DNA of 64,000 nt, from contig WBMV01006433.1 of the NCBI GenBank assembly GCA_013396655.1, positions 124,001-188,000 of the forward strand, in the 5' to 3' direction. The notes under the pieces are model-generated. The model made no database searches. It worked only from the letters and a program-made list of their open reading frames with translations, and was not told where the DNA came from. Origin of the DNA: Campylorhamphus procurvoides (taxonomy: Eukaryota; Chordata; Aves; Passeriformes; Dendrocolaptidae). This document shows, one piece after another, positions 38,830-51,163 of the stretch. A program made the translations under genes and the position numbers. Each line of letters opens with the position of its first letter. The stretch's first letter is position 1.

Positions 38830-39320
38830 CCCACCCCCAATGGCTCCGTCTTTGAACTTGCATCATTTCGCAGGCGCTGGCAGGCGGCACGTGCGCAGCT
38901 TGCACAATAGGTAGCTCAACCCTGGCAAGCTGCAGCTGTGCATACTTGGGCCACAGGTGTTGAGCTTTATGTTGGCTCGCCAGCCAGCTGCAGCCAAATC
39001 TGCCTATTGTCTCCAAGCAGGGCTGGCGAGGGTCAGGAGAGAAGTGTGACAGTGGTAGTTGCTGCCCCAAGAAGGGGAGAGAGTAATTCTGCCATTAATC
39101 CTTCCCAACCAGCTTGCCCCTCGAAGGAGCCCAGCCCCTGACCGTGCAGTGATGCTGGAACAAGAGAGGATCTGCGACCCGTGGTGCTTCTGTGTCCATC
39201 TCGGGTGGTAGGTGATGACTTTATGGGCACAGGTGCCATTGTGGTGCCGAGCATTTCCCCACAGAACACCTGCTGCAGGACCCCGACAGCTCCGTGATAC
39301 ATATGCAAGCATGAATCTCA
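38830..39320. promoter_or_regulatory. CpG-richer GC block with E-box and NRF1-like motif
   Basis: Local G+C and CpG count rise here. CACGTG (38888-38893) overlaps TGCGCA (38892-38897), the core shared with NRF1 sites. Further CpGs cluster at 39120-39300. It falls short of a classical CpG island in density. It may be a distal regulatory element or a weak promoter; no transcript structure is evident. Confidence 0.25.
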
Positions 39321-40514
39321 TTGACCAAGAGTTGAACTCTAGTGAAAATCACTTTATGGCCCTCTTTGTGATCATTGCAATGAATCCAGATTTCTTCTGG
39401 TCTTTTTTTTTTTTCCTCAGGCAAATAGGTCACCAATAGCAAAACAAACACTTCTCTCCTCCTGAAACCCAGCTCACAGCTCCTAAAGTGTGAAAAACCA
39501 CACTATGGCAAATCATTAAGGGGGTGGCTGCCTGTCCTCCCTGTCAGATTAACAAGCATGTGTTTGAGAAGAGCATATTGTGGTAATGGGCCCTGAAGAC
39601 ATGCACTGGAAATTGCTCATGAAGTTCAAATATATACTTGAGACAGGGAAAAGCAATTTAAAAATTATTATTACCAGTACACCTGAATTTCTACTTTCAT
39701 CCCCAACATTTATCACAAGCCTCATTTAAGCTTGGAAACATACCTTAAATAGATTTTCTTTTCACTTCTCTTTTTCTTTAAAGAAAACAAATCATAAGGA
39801 AAAAACATTTGTAAACTGGTTTCTCAAAACAACATGAGTGATTTGCAAACCCTAGTCACCTATAACTTCACCCCTCTAATTAAAAGCAAATGAACTCTGC
39901 CAGACTTTCTTCCTTTAAGAATTAAATCATTAAAGAAATTAGGAGAAATGTTAACTGCTGTTACAAGTAAGATGGCTTTGTTGTTACACGTGTCTTTCCC
40001 CATCAAAACACATTTTTATAAAGACACAATTTCCCACAGTTTTTTGGTGAGTGTTTTGTCTCCACGTGATACTACTTATCTCTGAGTTATATTTCTTGCT
40101 CACAGTACAGACTCTGCCATGGAAAGCACACCTTTCTTGCTGCATCCATGAATAAACAGGCAGGCACACACTTGTAAAGCCACTATGACAAGTTAATGCA
40201 CAAACAACCCTCAAGCCTGCACCTCCCAGTTCCAAAATGAGCAGTACTTGCTTATTTTTATTGTTCACATGCAGATGAGTCCTTAGCAGCCAGACTCCTT
40301 ATTTCTATGTACCCTTTTCTCTCAGTTCTCTTTGGTCTTAAAAGGTTGCTCTTCGTAAGACAGGATGATCCACTCCTCCGTCAGAGCAGAGGTGCTTGAT
40401 TTGGTATGTTCATTTTAGGAGAGGAGATTTCCTCAGCATTTTCAGTAAGAACTGTCTGCTTGTGAAAAGTTAACAGACGGAAAAGGAAATCCATCTCCTT
40501 ATCCATCTTGAGCA

Positions 40515-40572
40515 AGGTTGACAGTGGGACTTGGTCTTAAAGGTCTCTTCCAACCTTGATGGTTCTATGGTT
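40515..40572 (+). mobile_element. CR1 LINE 3' terminus
   Basis: The stretch AAGGTCTCTTCCAACCTTGA, followed by TGGTTCTATGGTT, is the classic CR1 3' end, slightly mutated in the terminal ATTCTATG octamers. Preceding sequence does not align clearly, so only about 60 bases are claimed. Confidence 0.85.
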
Positions 40573-43500
40573 TACAGAACTGATCATCCAAGATAACACG
40601 TCTGTACAAGTGTCTGACCAAAGTGGGTTTCTTATGGATGACAATTTCATGGGGACTCTTCCCAGAGGCATTTATTTCATGAACTCACTCTCAAGCAACA
40701 TTGTACACCCAGAATACAACCTCCAAGGATCCTTTCTTAATTGCTTTACAGGAAACTCCACTAAAAATATTCTTATCTTGTGGTTTTTTACATCAGCATA
40801 GGAGCTCAGCATGTTATGTGGGCAGTGCCATTGCCTCGCTGCTTGTGAGGCATGGTGTAAAGAAAAAAAGGTGAAGGTGAGGGTACTGTGGGGGGAATTA
40901 CACCTCTGTAAACTCCGTGCTGAAATCCCCCTGGTCTGTGCTGAGAAGAGTGCAGCTCTGTGAGCCCATACAGGTCCTGCAGGCTTGGGTCACAGCTGGA
41001 GCAGAGGAGGGGACTCATTGCATACCCGTGCCTGCTGCTGCAGAGCCAGAGGACTGTAGGGCTGGGCAGCGATGAGGAAGGAGCAGGTGAAGAATTTGTC
41101 AGCAAAATACACTTTGCCCAACAAAACACTGATGTCCCACAAACGTGATCTTTTGTTGGAATTCCTCATTGGCAGCAACTTTGGTTGCAGGGAAGATTTT
41201 CTGCTCAAGAGAGCAGTATCTGCCCTGGCAGAGATGGCCTGGGCATCTCTAGGTTACTCCCTGCCCTGACATTGAGCCTTGTGCCAAAGGAGGGAGAAAC
41301 TGGTGCAGCATCTCCCTGTGGTTTGGAAGACTCACATCCAAGTTCTTGCCTTAAGAAAGATGTGATTTCATTTACAAATTTAGGAACTTCTAGCATCTTG
41401 GTTACAATTATTCAACAAAAAATATTATTAAAAGGTCTTAACAGTTAATTCAAAATGAGTTTAACTGATTTAACGTGGAAGTTTTTCATGGAGAGCATAC
41501 ATTTTGTCAGCTCCGAAAAATCCAGTTGCTCAGAATTCAGCCATATTAACAATCTCTCCACATCATTTAATTTGTAATTCCCAGAACTGCAAAGGGGTCT
41601 CAATCCCAATGCAAAAGTCAGACTATGACTTTGGGCAATGAATTCATGTAATCTGTAGTGGATGTGTAAGGAAATATATGTGTGTAAAATGCTTTCAACA
41701 ACACTGGGAATCAATAAAATGCACACGGTTACATCTAAGGTGTAATCTAGAGATGTGATTGCAGCATCTGAGCTAACTTTAGGCTAAATGTGTGACTTTG
41801 TCCAAGACCCAGTGCTTCTTCCTCTTGCACACCTCTGCAGTTAGTGGTCCCTGAATTCCATGCCACTGCTGCTCCATTTGCAGTGGGCAGTGAGGCAGCT
41901 CTAGGTCTTTACCTGTGGTCATATCTCTGATTGCAGCGATACCAACAGGGCAGTTCCAGCTCTGAGGAGCTCACAGCCTGTCACAAAGGTGTGGAATATT
42001 GCCAAGACCCAAAATGCAAGTTTAGAAAAGAGAAAAACTCATTTTTTGTATTGTGTGACAGTCACCTCCCTGTACTACTGCTGAGTGTAACCTGGGACAA
42101 ATAGCTCTTCTGACACTTTCCTCACCTTTCCCACCTCCCCTCAGAACAACCACAATATTTAATTTTTAGGGTATTAAAAGACCATCCCAAACTATCAGGA
42201 TATAAATATTGTTCTGATAGGTTAACTATTTGTGCCACAGGGTAAACCAGGGGTACAGTAGCTTAGGAAGAATTAGGAGAATTTGGCTGGAAGATAGATT
42301 GCCAGTGCTCTCCCAAATAGGGAGGCTGACAGAAAATTTGCCTTGGTGTTTTAGCTTTTCCTTAGCTCTGGTTTGCATTCATTTCCCCAAAATATTTCTG
42401 AATTATGTAATACCTTCTGCAGCTCAATGTTTTTTTCTATGCTGTCATCTTAATTAGTGTGCTGGGTTGCCAGTTTGCCATGTAGCAACTAATTATAATG
42501 AAGTAATCAGGGATGGATTAGATTTGCCTCTTATTGATGTGAGTGCCAGACCCAGAGTCCAGCAGCACTCCTGGGTGACCTGTTTATGTGGGTTTACACA
42601 ATACAGCAAAGAAGTGCAAGGGAAGCTCCATCATCCTACATCATCCCAGAGATTTTGCTAGCTGTAATTATCAGGAAATTATGTCAGTGTCAGTGTGTAT
42701 TAGATGCCGAGTCTATTTTGGCACCTTTAAAAAAAAATCAGCTTGCTAAAGTACCATTAAGAATTTGGCCTTTGGTAAAGGCCAAGATGAAGACAGTTGG
42801 CAGAGTCAGAAGCTGTGCCAAGGCCTCCTGAGTCCCAAGGTAATCACTTAACCATGAGACTGCTCTTCTACAGAAGGGCTGTTGGTACCATATAGCTCCT
42901 GTGTTCATCAGACAGCAAATCCAACTGCAGAGTTTTGGAGCAATTAAAGTGGCTCATGAATCCACTGAAATTTAGGAATCTGTCCCAGCAAAAGTAATGA
43001 AGGAAGGGTTTTGAAATTATCAAGAAAGAGCAATTCATTTTTTTTAAATGTGTTGCTTATGGCTGAAATGTTGTGTTTCATCAATCCTGAAATAAAATTT
43101 TATTTTATTCCAAGATAACCTTTAAAAAAAATAATCAAGCCATATTTCATTAAAAACAAGGGAATGAGGGCTTTAAAGGCATAAACTTCTGACAGCAGAA
43201 CAATACATTTCATGTAAACCGGAAAGAACATTTTATAGTTCCTCTATTTCATTATAAAATTTATAAAACCTCAATGCAGGATTTTATGTGCACATTGCAC
43301 CACCACCTTGGGTCCCTCCTTGTGGTATATCTATGGATTTTGCCAGGATGCTTTTCAAGTCCTTTCTCGCCTCCCTTGCACCACTTCCCTCATGAATCCA
43401 GCTCTGCCCCACTCACCATCCTCTTCTGCGCTGACATCCAGTTAGTTCCATTATATGTTTAAAAGCAACACAAGCTGCCAGTTTGCTGCAGCTCTGAGCT

Positions 43501-44620
43501 GGAGCTCTTCGAAGAGACCCACAGGCAGAGACTGACTGAAACAACTCCCCAGGGATGCTGCAAGTCAGCAAACTTTGCTGCTGAGCTGCCAGGGGCTTCA
43601 AGTGAGGCTGCCCATGGGAAAAAAAAATAAAGAAAGATGAAAAAATGTTAGATCAGAACTGAAGCTGGGTAAAGGCAGACTGGAAACACTTCAGACAATT
43701 CCTGGAAAGTAAACAAAGGAAAAAGGAGGAAAGAGAAAAAAAATGTGTCGGGAGAGTCTCACTGTTGGAAGCTACACAGGTGGCACTCAGCTGTGGTCGT
43801 GATGGATGTGTGCAGATCATGCTGTAGACTGACTACCTGCCATAAAAGACAGTGAACTTTTTAGATGTTTCTCACTGAGAGATAGATACTGAGGGCCAGC
43901 AATGCTCAGCTGTATAAAGTACATTTTTCTGAAGGCAGGGGAGTGTTGGGGTGCAAAGCTGCTGCAATGTTTTAGCTGTACCAGAAGGTCAGTGATCTTT
44001 GAGAGAAACTCTCTCCACGGGTATGAATAATGACTGCTCTGCTCAGTGAGGACATGAAACAGCAGAGGAGCAGCCCAAACAGCCCAGCCAATGTGGTGGT
44101 TGTCCACCCATGCAGCTTTGTCCATGAGATTTTGTGCAGAGCCTTCATACCTTGGTGAATGGAAGAGCTATTTTATATGCAGATGCTACACGTCTGCTAC
44201 ATGTGCTCATGGTACTAAAGGGTTCTTGGACCAGGTTATTGCTTATAATGCTGCTATTATAATTTTAAATGTCACCAAAGACTGGTTTGGAAGTAAAAAG
44301 TATCCCTTAAGAACCATTCATAAAAATCAACCTGTATGGATCATGAAAGAAATAATTCAGCTGCAAGCCAAAATTTTGCAGATAAAGTAGGTCTCTAAAA
44401 ATAACACTTTTTCCACAGTATCCTGTTACAAAAGTCAAGATTGCAGTTTCACAGCAACTGCTCTTTAGTCTTATGTCTGCCTAGTTCCCTCTGTCAGGAT
44501 AGGAGCTAAGTGTTTAAAAACAGCAATATGCAATAGCAATGAATTTATTCTTTCTGAGTCATTGCTTGTCTGTGCAAATGTGGTCTATTCAGAGAGAAAT
44601 TTAAAAATTAAAAAAAAAAC
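40573..44620. other. Unique non-coding sequence
   Basis: No gene or mobile element is recognised. Frames reach 107 codons (40806-41129 minus) with no identifiable domain. A C-rich, moderately GC patch lies at 40890-41080. Confidence 0.6.
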
Positions 44621-44756
44621 GGGGGGGAAGAAAATTAAAGACCCATTTGTTGGGGGTTGGTTGGTTGGTTGATTGGTTGGGATTTTTTTTGGTTGTTTGG
44701 TTGGGTTTTTTTGTTTGGTTGGGGTTTTTTTGGTTTGGTTTGGTTTGGTTTGGGGT
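44621..44756 (+). repeat. G/T-rich strand-asymmetric repeat block (TTGG/TTTGG)
   Basis: A run of seven G (44621-44627) is followed by a 109-base tract (44648-44756) made almost wholly of G and T. It contains TTGG repeats at the start, T7-8 spacers, and four TTTGG repeats at the end. Several runs of three to five G are spaced closely enough for G-quadruplex formation on the plus strand. A frame of about 80 codons here encodes only Gly/Leu/Phe/Trp-type low complexity and is not a gene. Confidence 0.9.
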
Positions 44757-45231
44757 TTTTCTTTTCCTTTTGGTACAGGAGCTTCTCTGTGGCAGGAGCA
44801 ACTCCAGCCTTAGCTCATGGGAAACCTTCATATCTAGCACTTACAGACCTCCCATTTGTGGTAGACAGTCCATAAAGAGAGGAGGGTAGCCTGCACCTAG
44901 GAAAGTAATTTCCCAGGCTCAGGGAAGGTGCTCCAGAAGTCCTAGGGAAGGCTGTTGGTGACAGGATGGAGGCTTAGTGGTGAAACAGAGCAGGAAATGA
45001 AAAGTTGGGATGGTGGGTCTTCTGGTGCTCTGTGTTACAAAGCTGATAAATAGCTCTGTCTTGTCATAAACTGCTCCTTCAGTGCTGTTTGTCTTCCTTC
45101 ACAGATAATGTGAGGAGTTTCAGGAAAAAGCTGAGCCAACACTAAAGCAAACAGGAAGGTGTCTAAGTAATAGTGAAACGCGTTAAGTTATTGTTGTTAC
45201 TGCTATTTGGTCATAAAGCAAAACTTCTGAT

Positions 45232-45522
45232 ATCATAGAAATAGAATTATAGAATCACAGAATTGTTTGGGGTGAATGGGACCTTTGAAGATCATCTCAT
45301 TCCAACCCTCCTGCTGTGGACAGAGACACCTCCCACTAGACCAGGTTGCTCCGGGCCCTGTCCAACCTCGCCTTGAACATTGCCAGGGATTGGGCATCCA
45401 CAACTTTTCCGGGCAACCTGTACCAGTGTCTCATCACCCACATAGTAAAGAATTTCTTCTTTATATGTAATATAAATTTACCCTCCTTTAGTTTACAGCC
45501 ATTATCCCTTGTACTGTTGTTG
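45232..45522 (-). mobile_element. CR1 LINE, 3' half of a split copy
   Basis: Starts at the plus-strand reverse complement of the CR1 tail (AGAATCACAGAATTG) and proceeds through ACCTCCCACTAGACCAGG, TTGGGCATCCACAACTT and AAAGAATTTCTTC to CCATTATCCCTTGTAC. It is interrupted here by the plus-strand copy at 45523-45828 and resumes at 45829. The order of blocks before and after fits one continuous element. Confidence 0.93.
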
Positions 45523-45828
45523 ACTGGAAGAAGGGTGCAGCCAGGTGGGGGTCGGTCTCTTCTCAAATCACAGGACAAGAGGAAACGGACTCAAGCTGTG
45601 CCAGGAGAGGTTCAAGTTGGACATCAGGAAGAAATTCTTCACTGAAAGTGTTGTAAAGCATTGGAACAGGCTGCCCAGGGAAGTGGTGGAGTCACCATCC
45701 CTGGAGGTGTTCAAGAAATGACTGGACTTAGTGCTATGGTTTAGTTGACAAGGGGTGTTTGATCAAAGATTACATTTGATAATCTTTGATATCTTTTCCA
45801 ACCTTCATGATCCTATGGTTCTATGATT
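45523..45828 (+). mobile_element. CR1 LINE inserted inside another CR1 (nested)
   Basis: This is a plus-strand CR1 3' portion, from CTGGAAGAAGGGTGCAGCC through TCTTCTC, AAGCTGTGCCAGGAGAGG, AGGAAGAAATTCTTCACTG and GGAGTCACCATCCCTGG to the terminus CCTATGGTTCTATGATT. It truncates at its 5' end, as CR1 insertions usually do, and shows no target-site duplication, also usual for CR1. Because it splits the flanking minus-strand copy, it must be younger. The 3' end keeps a perfect 11-bp stem (ATCAAAGATTA at 45762-45772 with TAATCTTTGAT at 45780-45790), the hairpin known near CR1 3' ends. Confidence 0.92.
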
Positions 45829-46290
45829 AAAGCCCTTGGTTAAGTCTTTCTCTATCTTTCTTATAAGTCCCCTTTAATTACTGAAATTCCACAATAAAGT
45901 CACCCTGGAGCCTTCTCTTCTCCAGGCTGTAAAACCCCAACTCTCTCATCTTGCCCTCATAGGAGAGGTGCTCCAGTCCTCTGATCATCGTGATGGCCTT
46001 TGTCTGGGCTTGCTCCAGCAGGTCCATGAGTGTCTTGGACAGAGAATGCCCAGAGCTGGACACAGCACTCCAGGTGGGGTCTCAGGAGAGCGAAGCAGAG
46101 GGGGAGAATTATCTCCCTCAACCTGCTGGCCACACTTCTTTTGATGCAGCCTGGGATTTCTGCTGCAAACACACATTGCTGGCTCCTATCCAGTTTTACA
46201 TACACCAGTGGTCTAAAGTCCTTGTCTACAGAGCTGGTCTCAACCAATTCATTTCAGCAAATTTGCAACTGCAGCCCAGACACAGAATCT
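45829..46290 (-). mobile_element. CR1 LINE, ORF2 C-terminal part of the split copy
   Basis: The minus strand continues the interrupted copy into its reverse-transcriptase C-terminus. The frame at 45878-46063 reads MIRGLEHLSYEG, RELGFYSLEKRRLQGDFI, and the overlapping frame at 45957-46247 reads RPHLECCVQLWA, both hallmarks of the CR1 ORF2 end. Frames shift between the two pieces and no long frame survives, so the protein is dead. The 5' boundary is estimated; the alignment fades after about 46250. Confidence 0.9.
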
Positions 46291-48710
46291 TCCTTCTTTC
46301 CTCTCTCCTTTGGCAGACGTTTTCATTCCACTGTTAAGGGGTGCAGTAAGTGTGGAGAAACTTCTTTTCTTTGGGATTGTGGTTTTTGAGTGCGAAGTGG
46401 AGAATGTCCCAATGGAAATTTATCTTGGAGCTCTGTTACTCTGGAGAATTTTCTCCCAAATATTCTCCAATTCGAAAGTATAAAGAATATGTGCAGGTTT
46501 TGGAAAGGTATTGGGCTTTTTTTATGACACTATTAAATTCCAGCTTTCAGTATCATCAACTACAGAATGGAAAAGGTACACATTCAGTGCTATAAATCAA
46601 AACTGAGAAAAACCTTATGTTTATTGAAAAAGTAAGGATTCCTGCCAAAGGGGCTTTCTCTCATGAGAATACTGGAAGTCTTATAGTACATCTGTATGTT
46701 ATCCTCACTGGATCTGACAAGGGAATATAGCCATGGAACATAAATACCTTTGCTTTGTCATATCACATCAAGCTCTGAGAGATCTTTGGACCATTCATAT
46801 ATTTAAGAATAGAAGCTGGCAACTCAAACACCAGTGTTTCTTCCAGTCTGGAGACAAGCTACGTTTTCTACGACTGCAGCATGAAGATACTTCTTGGCTG
46901 AAGCTCTAGTAGCAAACACTGCAAAATGGAGCAACCTGCTCTAAGACTGCTGGAAGAACTAGCAAAGCAGGGTAGACTAAGGTAAGAGTACTCTGCACTT
47001 GAGAATCATTTTGGCATTTAGATTGAACACTGCTGTTCCAGAAACAAATATATTCCAGATTGCACTGGGAGTATTTTCTTTGCTTTCTTAACTGAGGAAG
47101 AGGCATTTCTGTATATGATAGGGACAGAGTTACTTGCGTACACCGGCAATCCCTGCTGGCTAGAAAGAAAACAGCAATGGCCAGCCAAAGGAGTTTCTAG
47201 GAAACAGACAACTGTAAATCCTGTAAGCAAGGCAGCTATCAAGAATGAATGAATATTAAAATAATCTCACTGCATATAAGGAAGTTAAAAATAAATTCTC
47301 TTGGTGTCATGATTTACTTAACCACCCCAAATTCAAGATGTCCTCCAGGCCCAGCAGCCAATTTGGAAGCAGAACTTGAGTGTCCAAAGCTCGAGTGGTT
47401 TGAGCTGGGATTTGTACCACTTGCCAAACTCACATACAGGTTTTGGCTTTGCTCCTTCCTCACCAGTCTTCCAAATTTTCAAATACAGAATATGGATTTG
47501 AGCACATTCCTTTCTAGAGTTTTTGATTTCCCTCTGGATCAGAGTTAAAATGGGTGTAGCCCCATCAACTTTTAGCTAATTTCGTTGGTATCAGAGAATG
47601 GACTCCTGGTTTTGGACTACTGTCCTTGCTTTTAAGCAAGATGCTTAAGAACCCTGATGTGTGTACAAGTGAGAATATATACTTGTTTACTGTGCTAGAT
47701 ATAGGCTAATATTTAGCATTTAGACAAGAGAGGCATGTGTACTAACAGAAACTTCCACAGATGACCTCGAGGACACCAAACTGAGCATCTGCCCTTTCCC
47801 ATTCATCTCGCCCCATAAACATCTTCCCTGAATAAGACTTTAAGCGTGCAGTCCTAATTTTGAAATTATACTACCTAGAGTCTCCTGAAAACACACATCA
47901 CCTCTAACACTTTATCCATTCACTGAGCCCTTGGCAGGATTTTTGCACCTTCATTCCTCTCTGACTGGGTGTTCTGTGAAACACATTAAAGCTCAAAGCC
48001 TTCTCAAGAGTCTTACTTTCATTTAATAATATTTTTTTAATAGCCAAGTGAAGGAGTATTTAAAGATTTTGATAAATTGTAAAATAACAGGCTGGAAAAA
48101 AGGATTCTGGGTATTGTATTTGGGTTACCTTAACATCTGTTCAGCATTACAGAATTTTTGCATCCCCAAAGAAGTCTTGTTAGGGTTGCAGGCAAAGAAG
48201 TATTTCTGAGTAGTTTCCTTTTTTTTTTTTCATTTTACTGCATGTGGTGTCCTCCTAGTGCACAGGTCTGAAGGTCCATTTTTTTGGAAAAAGTAAACAG
48301 CAGAAGCAAGAAATTATGCCAGTCCTTGTGTATGTGTTACAGGTTGTTTCCAAATAGTGTCATGGCTATTGGGAAGCAACAAGGCTTGAGACTGTTTTCA
48401 GTTTGTTCAATGTTGTGTTATTCATTTTCCTAGATGTTGGGTAAGTTTGCTCTGGGGAAATTGCTCGTTTACTGCCTTAGCTGTATCTTCATTATTTCAT
48501 ATCCACACCAATGTCCTGACATCAGCAGACAAAAGTTCTCTTGGTTTTGCAGCTATCACACTGGACACAGAAGTTCATGTATACTCATATGTGCTATCTA
48601 CTGTCATATCTATATATATATGTTGTTGTATGTGTGTCCATTATATATGTATGGAAGTGATACATAAAATTTTTAAATACTATTTCAACTGAAAAGAATA
48701 GAAATGGATT
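46291..48710. other. Unique non-coding sequence
   Basis: No gene, RNA or mobile element was recognised. Frames are under 100 codons and show no known domain. Confidence 0.6.
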
Positions 48711-48780
48711 TCACAGAATCATAGGATATCCTGAGTTGAAAAGGACTCACAAGAATCATTTAAGTCCAACTCCTAGACCA
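48711..48780 (-). mobile_element. CR1 LINE 3' end fragment
   Basis: TCACAGAATCATAGGATATC, then CTGAGTTGAAAAGGACTCAC and AAGAATCATTTAAGTCCAAC, is the reverse complement of another CR1 subfamily terminus, with ATATCCTGAGTTG as its signature. The sequence beyond 48780 may be an extension too diverged to align by eye. Confidence 0.82.
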
Positions 48781-50995
48781 GCTTCATGATTGATCTAATT
48801 TGGCTTAGCTCATGCTTGAGGTGTGTTATCCACTACATTTTCAGGAAGACAATCTCCTCCAGCCCTATATTGTCCTCTCCCTAAAAAGAAGTCTTTTGAA
48901 GGCATTTTATATTTAGTTCGGAGTGTCTCATGAAACTTAAGTACAGGTTTGCTTCAGAAAACATACAAAGTCATACCTGTGTTTGCATAACAAATGTTTC
49001 ACCAGATCTCTTAAGGATTTGACCTAACCATTTCACTTTCTGTAAAGGATACTGACTGTAGACAGTCTCCAGTTTTATTTTATTTTTTTTACTCAGTACA
49101 CTGCTGGTGGGATCTGAGAAACAGAATTCTGGTAGGATCTGAGTACTCAGTAGCTTGGTCTTGCAATACAAGGACTTTTTCTCAGTGCAACATAAATCAG
49201 ATTAAGGAGCAAAGGACTAAACAAGAGGAAGGGGATGATATTTTGGGAGTTTAGGATATCTTCTGTTGAAAGAGAACTTTTTGTGTTCATACCTGAAGAC
49301 TGATTCTTTTCTCTCTGGCAGTGGAGTCAGACAAGGAACTTCAACATATGAAGATATTCTCAGTCAGAGGAGATTCAGGGTCACTCTTCCAGTTGGTTCC
49401 TTGAGCATTTCTCACATGAAACTGGGAGGTGGGACTATCTGACAAAAGAGACAGTCACAAGTCATATCATTTGAGAAGTGTAGCCATAGCATCATGGAAC
49501 ATAAATTACACAAGGTTCACAAATCTGAAACCATCTTCTCTTCCAGCTTTTCTTCTACCATACCCTTCAATTATTCTTTCTTCCTATACAGGTTATAGGG
49601 AATTCTCCTGGTGTTTGGGCTCACATAATAACAAAACAAAACACAATGAAGATGGCAAGCAAACATGTCCTTCCAGTCACTACTGTTCCAAGCCAAATTG
49701 ATTACTACTTGGATTATTTGTTGTTGTTCCTGTTACCATAAATCTTGGCCCATTCCTATGTGCAGCTCTGCTGCTCTCATGAACACTTTCTACACAGCTG
49801 AAGATTAAAAAAGAAATATTCTGTAGGAGGGCAGTGATGAGGAGGTAGGGGAATGCAGAATTTAATAACTTTACATTTAAAGGAAGATGTCAGGTATCTC
49901 TGAGCATAGCTGAGCCTTTTGCATTTTTCCTCCACAAAGTAACTTCTAGTGTCTTTGGGCTGCCACAGAAGAATTACACAGTGGATGCCAATGTGTATTT
50001 TCATTTTCAGATGTGTAAATTAATTTTCAGGAGCCTGTTAGCAAGAATCAAACCATTGACTATAAACACTTCCAAGTGATCACCAAATGTTCTGTATTTT
50101 TCTCATAATGTCATCAATTGATGAATGAAACAAGCTGGCATAAGAGATCTAAGTGTCACAGCTGAACACAGGGCAAGTGGAAAAGCCTGGAGATTAAAGA
50201 TGACTTCTCCTGTAAAACGCATTTACAAAGGCTCTGCCATTTGTCACCAACTGGTTTCAGCATGTTGTGTGCATGTCTGCATGTTGTGTAAGAAGAGATA
50301 ATTGCTGTCCAAACAGTTTACAGCCTGGCTGTCTTCTTCAGTTATTTCTACCAATCACCCTCTTTAACATCGTAGAAGAGAAAACCCATTGTGTGGTTGT
50401 CAGGGTCTCCTCCCTCAAGAAACACTATTATCATTTTTTTAAAATGTCATTTAATGTACTCCAAACCCAAATATTTGTTCTCTGAATGCATCCTGATGAG
50501 CCAGGACCAAACATCCCAGAGTGATTCATGGCAGTCTATGTGGGTGTGGATTTTCTGTGGCCATGCACACACACTCCCACACATTTGCACAAGGCTTGTA
50601 ATTATTTGCGTGTTTAGTTGCAGAATTTTTGGCTTTTGGGCACTCTCGTAATTTTTCAAACTGCAGATACATTTGGATCAGATTAGCAGAAACAGCCAAG
50701 GAGCTACACCACTCTCTCAGCCCCGAGCCATCTCGTCTTACATTTACTGAGAGCAAAAGTGGAACAGAGCTACAGACTCTGTCCAGTGAGCATTCAACAT
50801 AAAATAATCTCGCCAAAAAACCCACAGTTAACCTAGCAGGGACAGCTCGGGACAAGAGACAGATGGATTACTAGAGCTGGGTCTGAGAAGTTCAAAGAAC
50901 TAGGGAGTGAATCCAAGGAGTAGTGATTGCTTGCTTGTCCCCCATTTTCTTGGGCATTAAATTCACTTCCAAACACATAAGTAAGCTCTATTAAC

Positions 50996-51050
50996 ATTGC
51001 AAAATGAGTCATTTGCAAAATGGCTAAAATTTCCGGTCCTTTTGCAAAAT
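50996..51050. promoter_or_regulatory. AP-1 site flanked by TTGCAAAAT repeats
   Basis: The AP-1 consensus TGAGTCA (51005-51011) sits between two direct copies of ATTGCAAAATG/ATTTGCAAAATGG, and a third TTTGCAAAAT follows at 51041-51050. TTGCAAAAT resembles C/EBP half-sites and octamer-like motifs. The regular repetition suggests a composite regulatory element. Function is inferred from motifs only. Confidence 0.35.
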
Positions 51051-51163
51051 TATAGTTTCAGCCAGTCAGTAAAATTAGTGTTTAATTAATTTCTTAAAAT
51101 TTTGCATCAGTTTTCTACAGGCTTTTCTGCAGAACCATGCAATCACTTACTTCTGCACTTGAG

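Larger units (their letters stand above)
36979..40514. other. Unique sequence with open frame and CpG-richer block
   Basis: No gene can be named. It contains a frame interrupted by one stop at 38186-38581 and a locally CpG-richer block at 38830-39320. An AT-rich block at 39740-39960 could be a conserved non-coding element. A strong 3'-splice-site-like run of T followed by CCTCAG ends at 39420 without a convincing exon after it. Confidence 0.55.

Noticed and set aside
39395..39420. Strong 3' splice-site-like sequence (T-run then CCTCAG)
   Set aside because: The sequence after it meets stops soon in the frames I checked, and no matching donor or protein-like exon follows, so I do not call an exon.
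44647..44889. 80-codon open frame rich in Gly, Leu, Phe and Trp
   Set aside because: It is the translation of a G/T simple repeat and carries no information beyond the repeat.
45878..46247. Overlapping minus-strand frames that read like a protein
   Set aside because: They are real protein-like text, but they belong to the dead CR1 reverse transcriptase and are annotated as the transposon, not as a gene.
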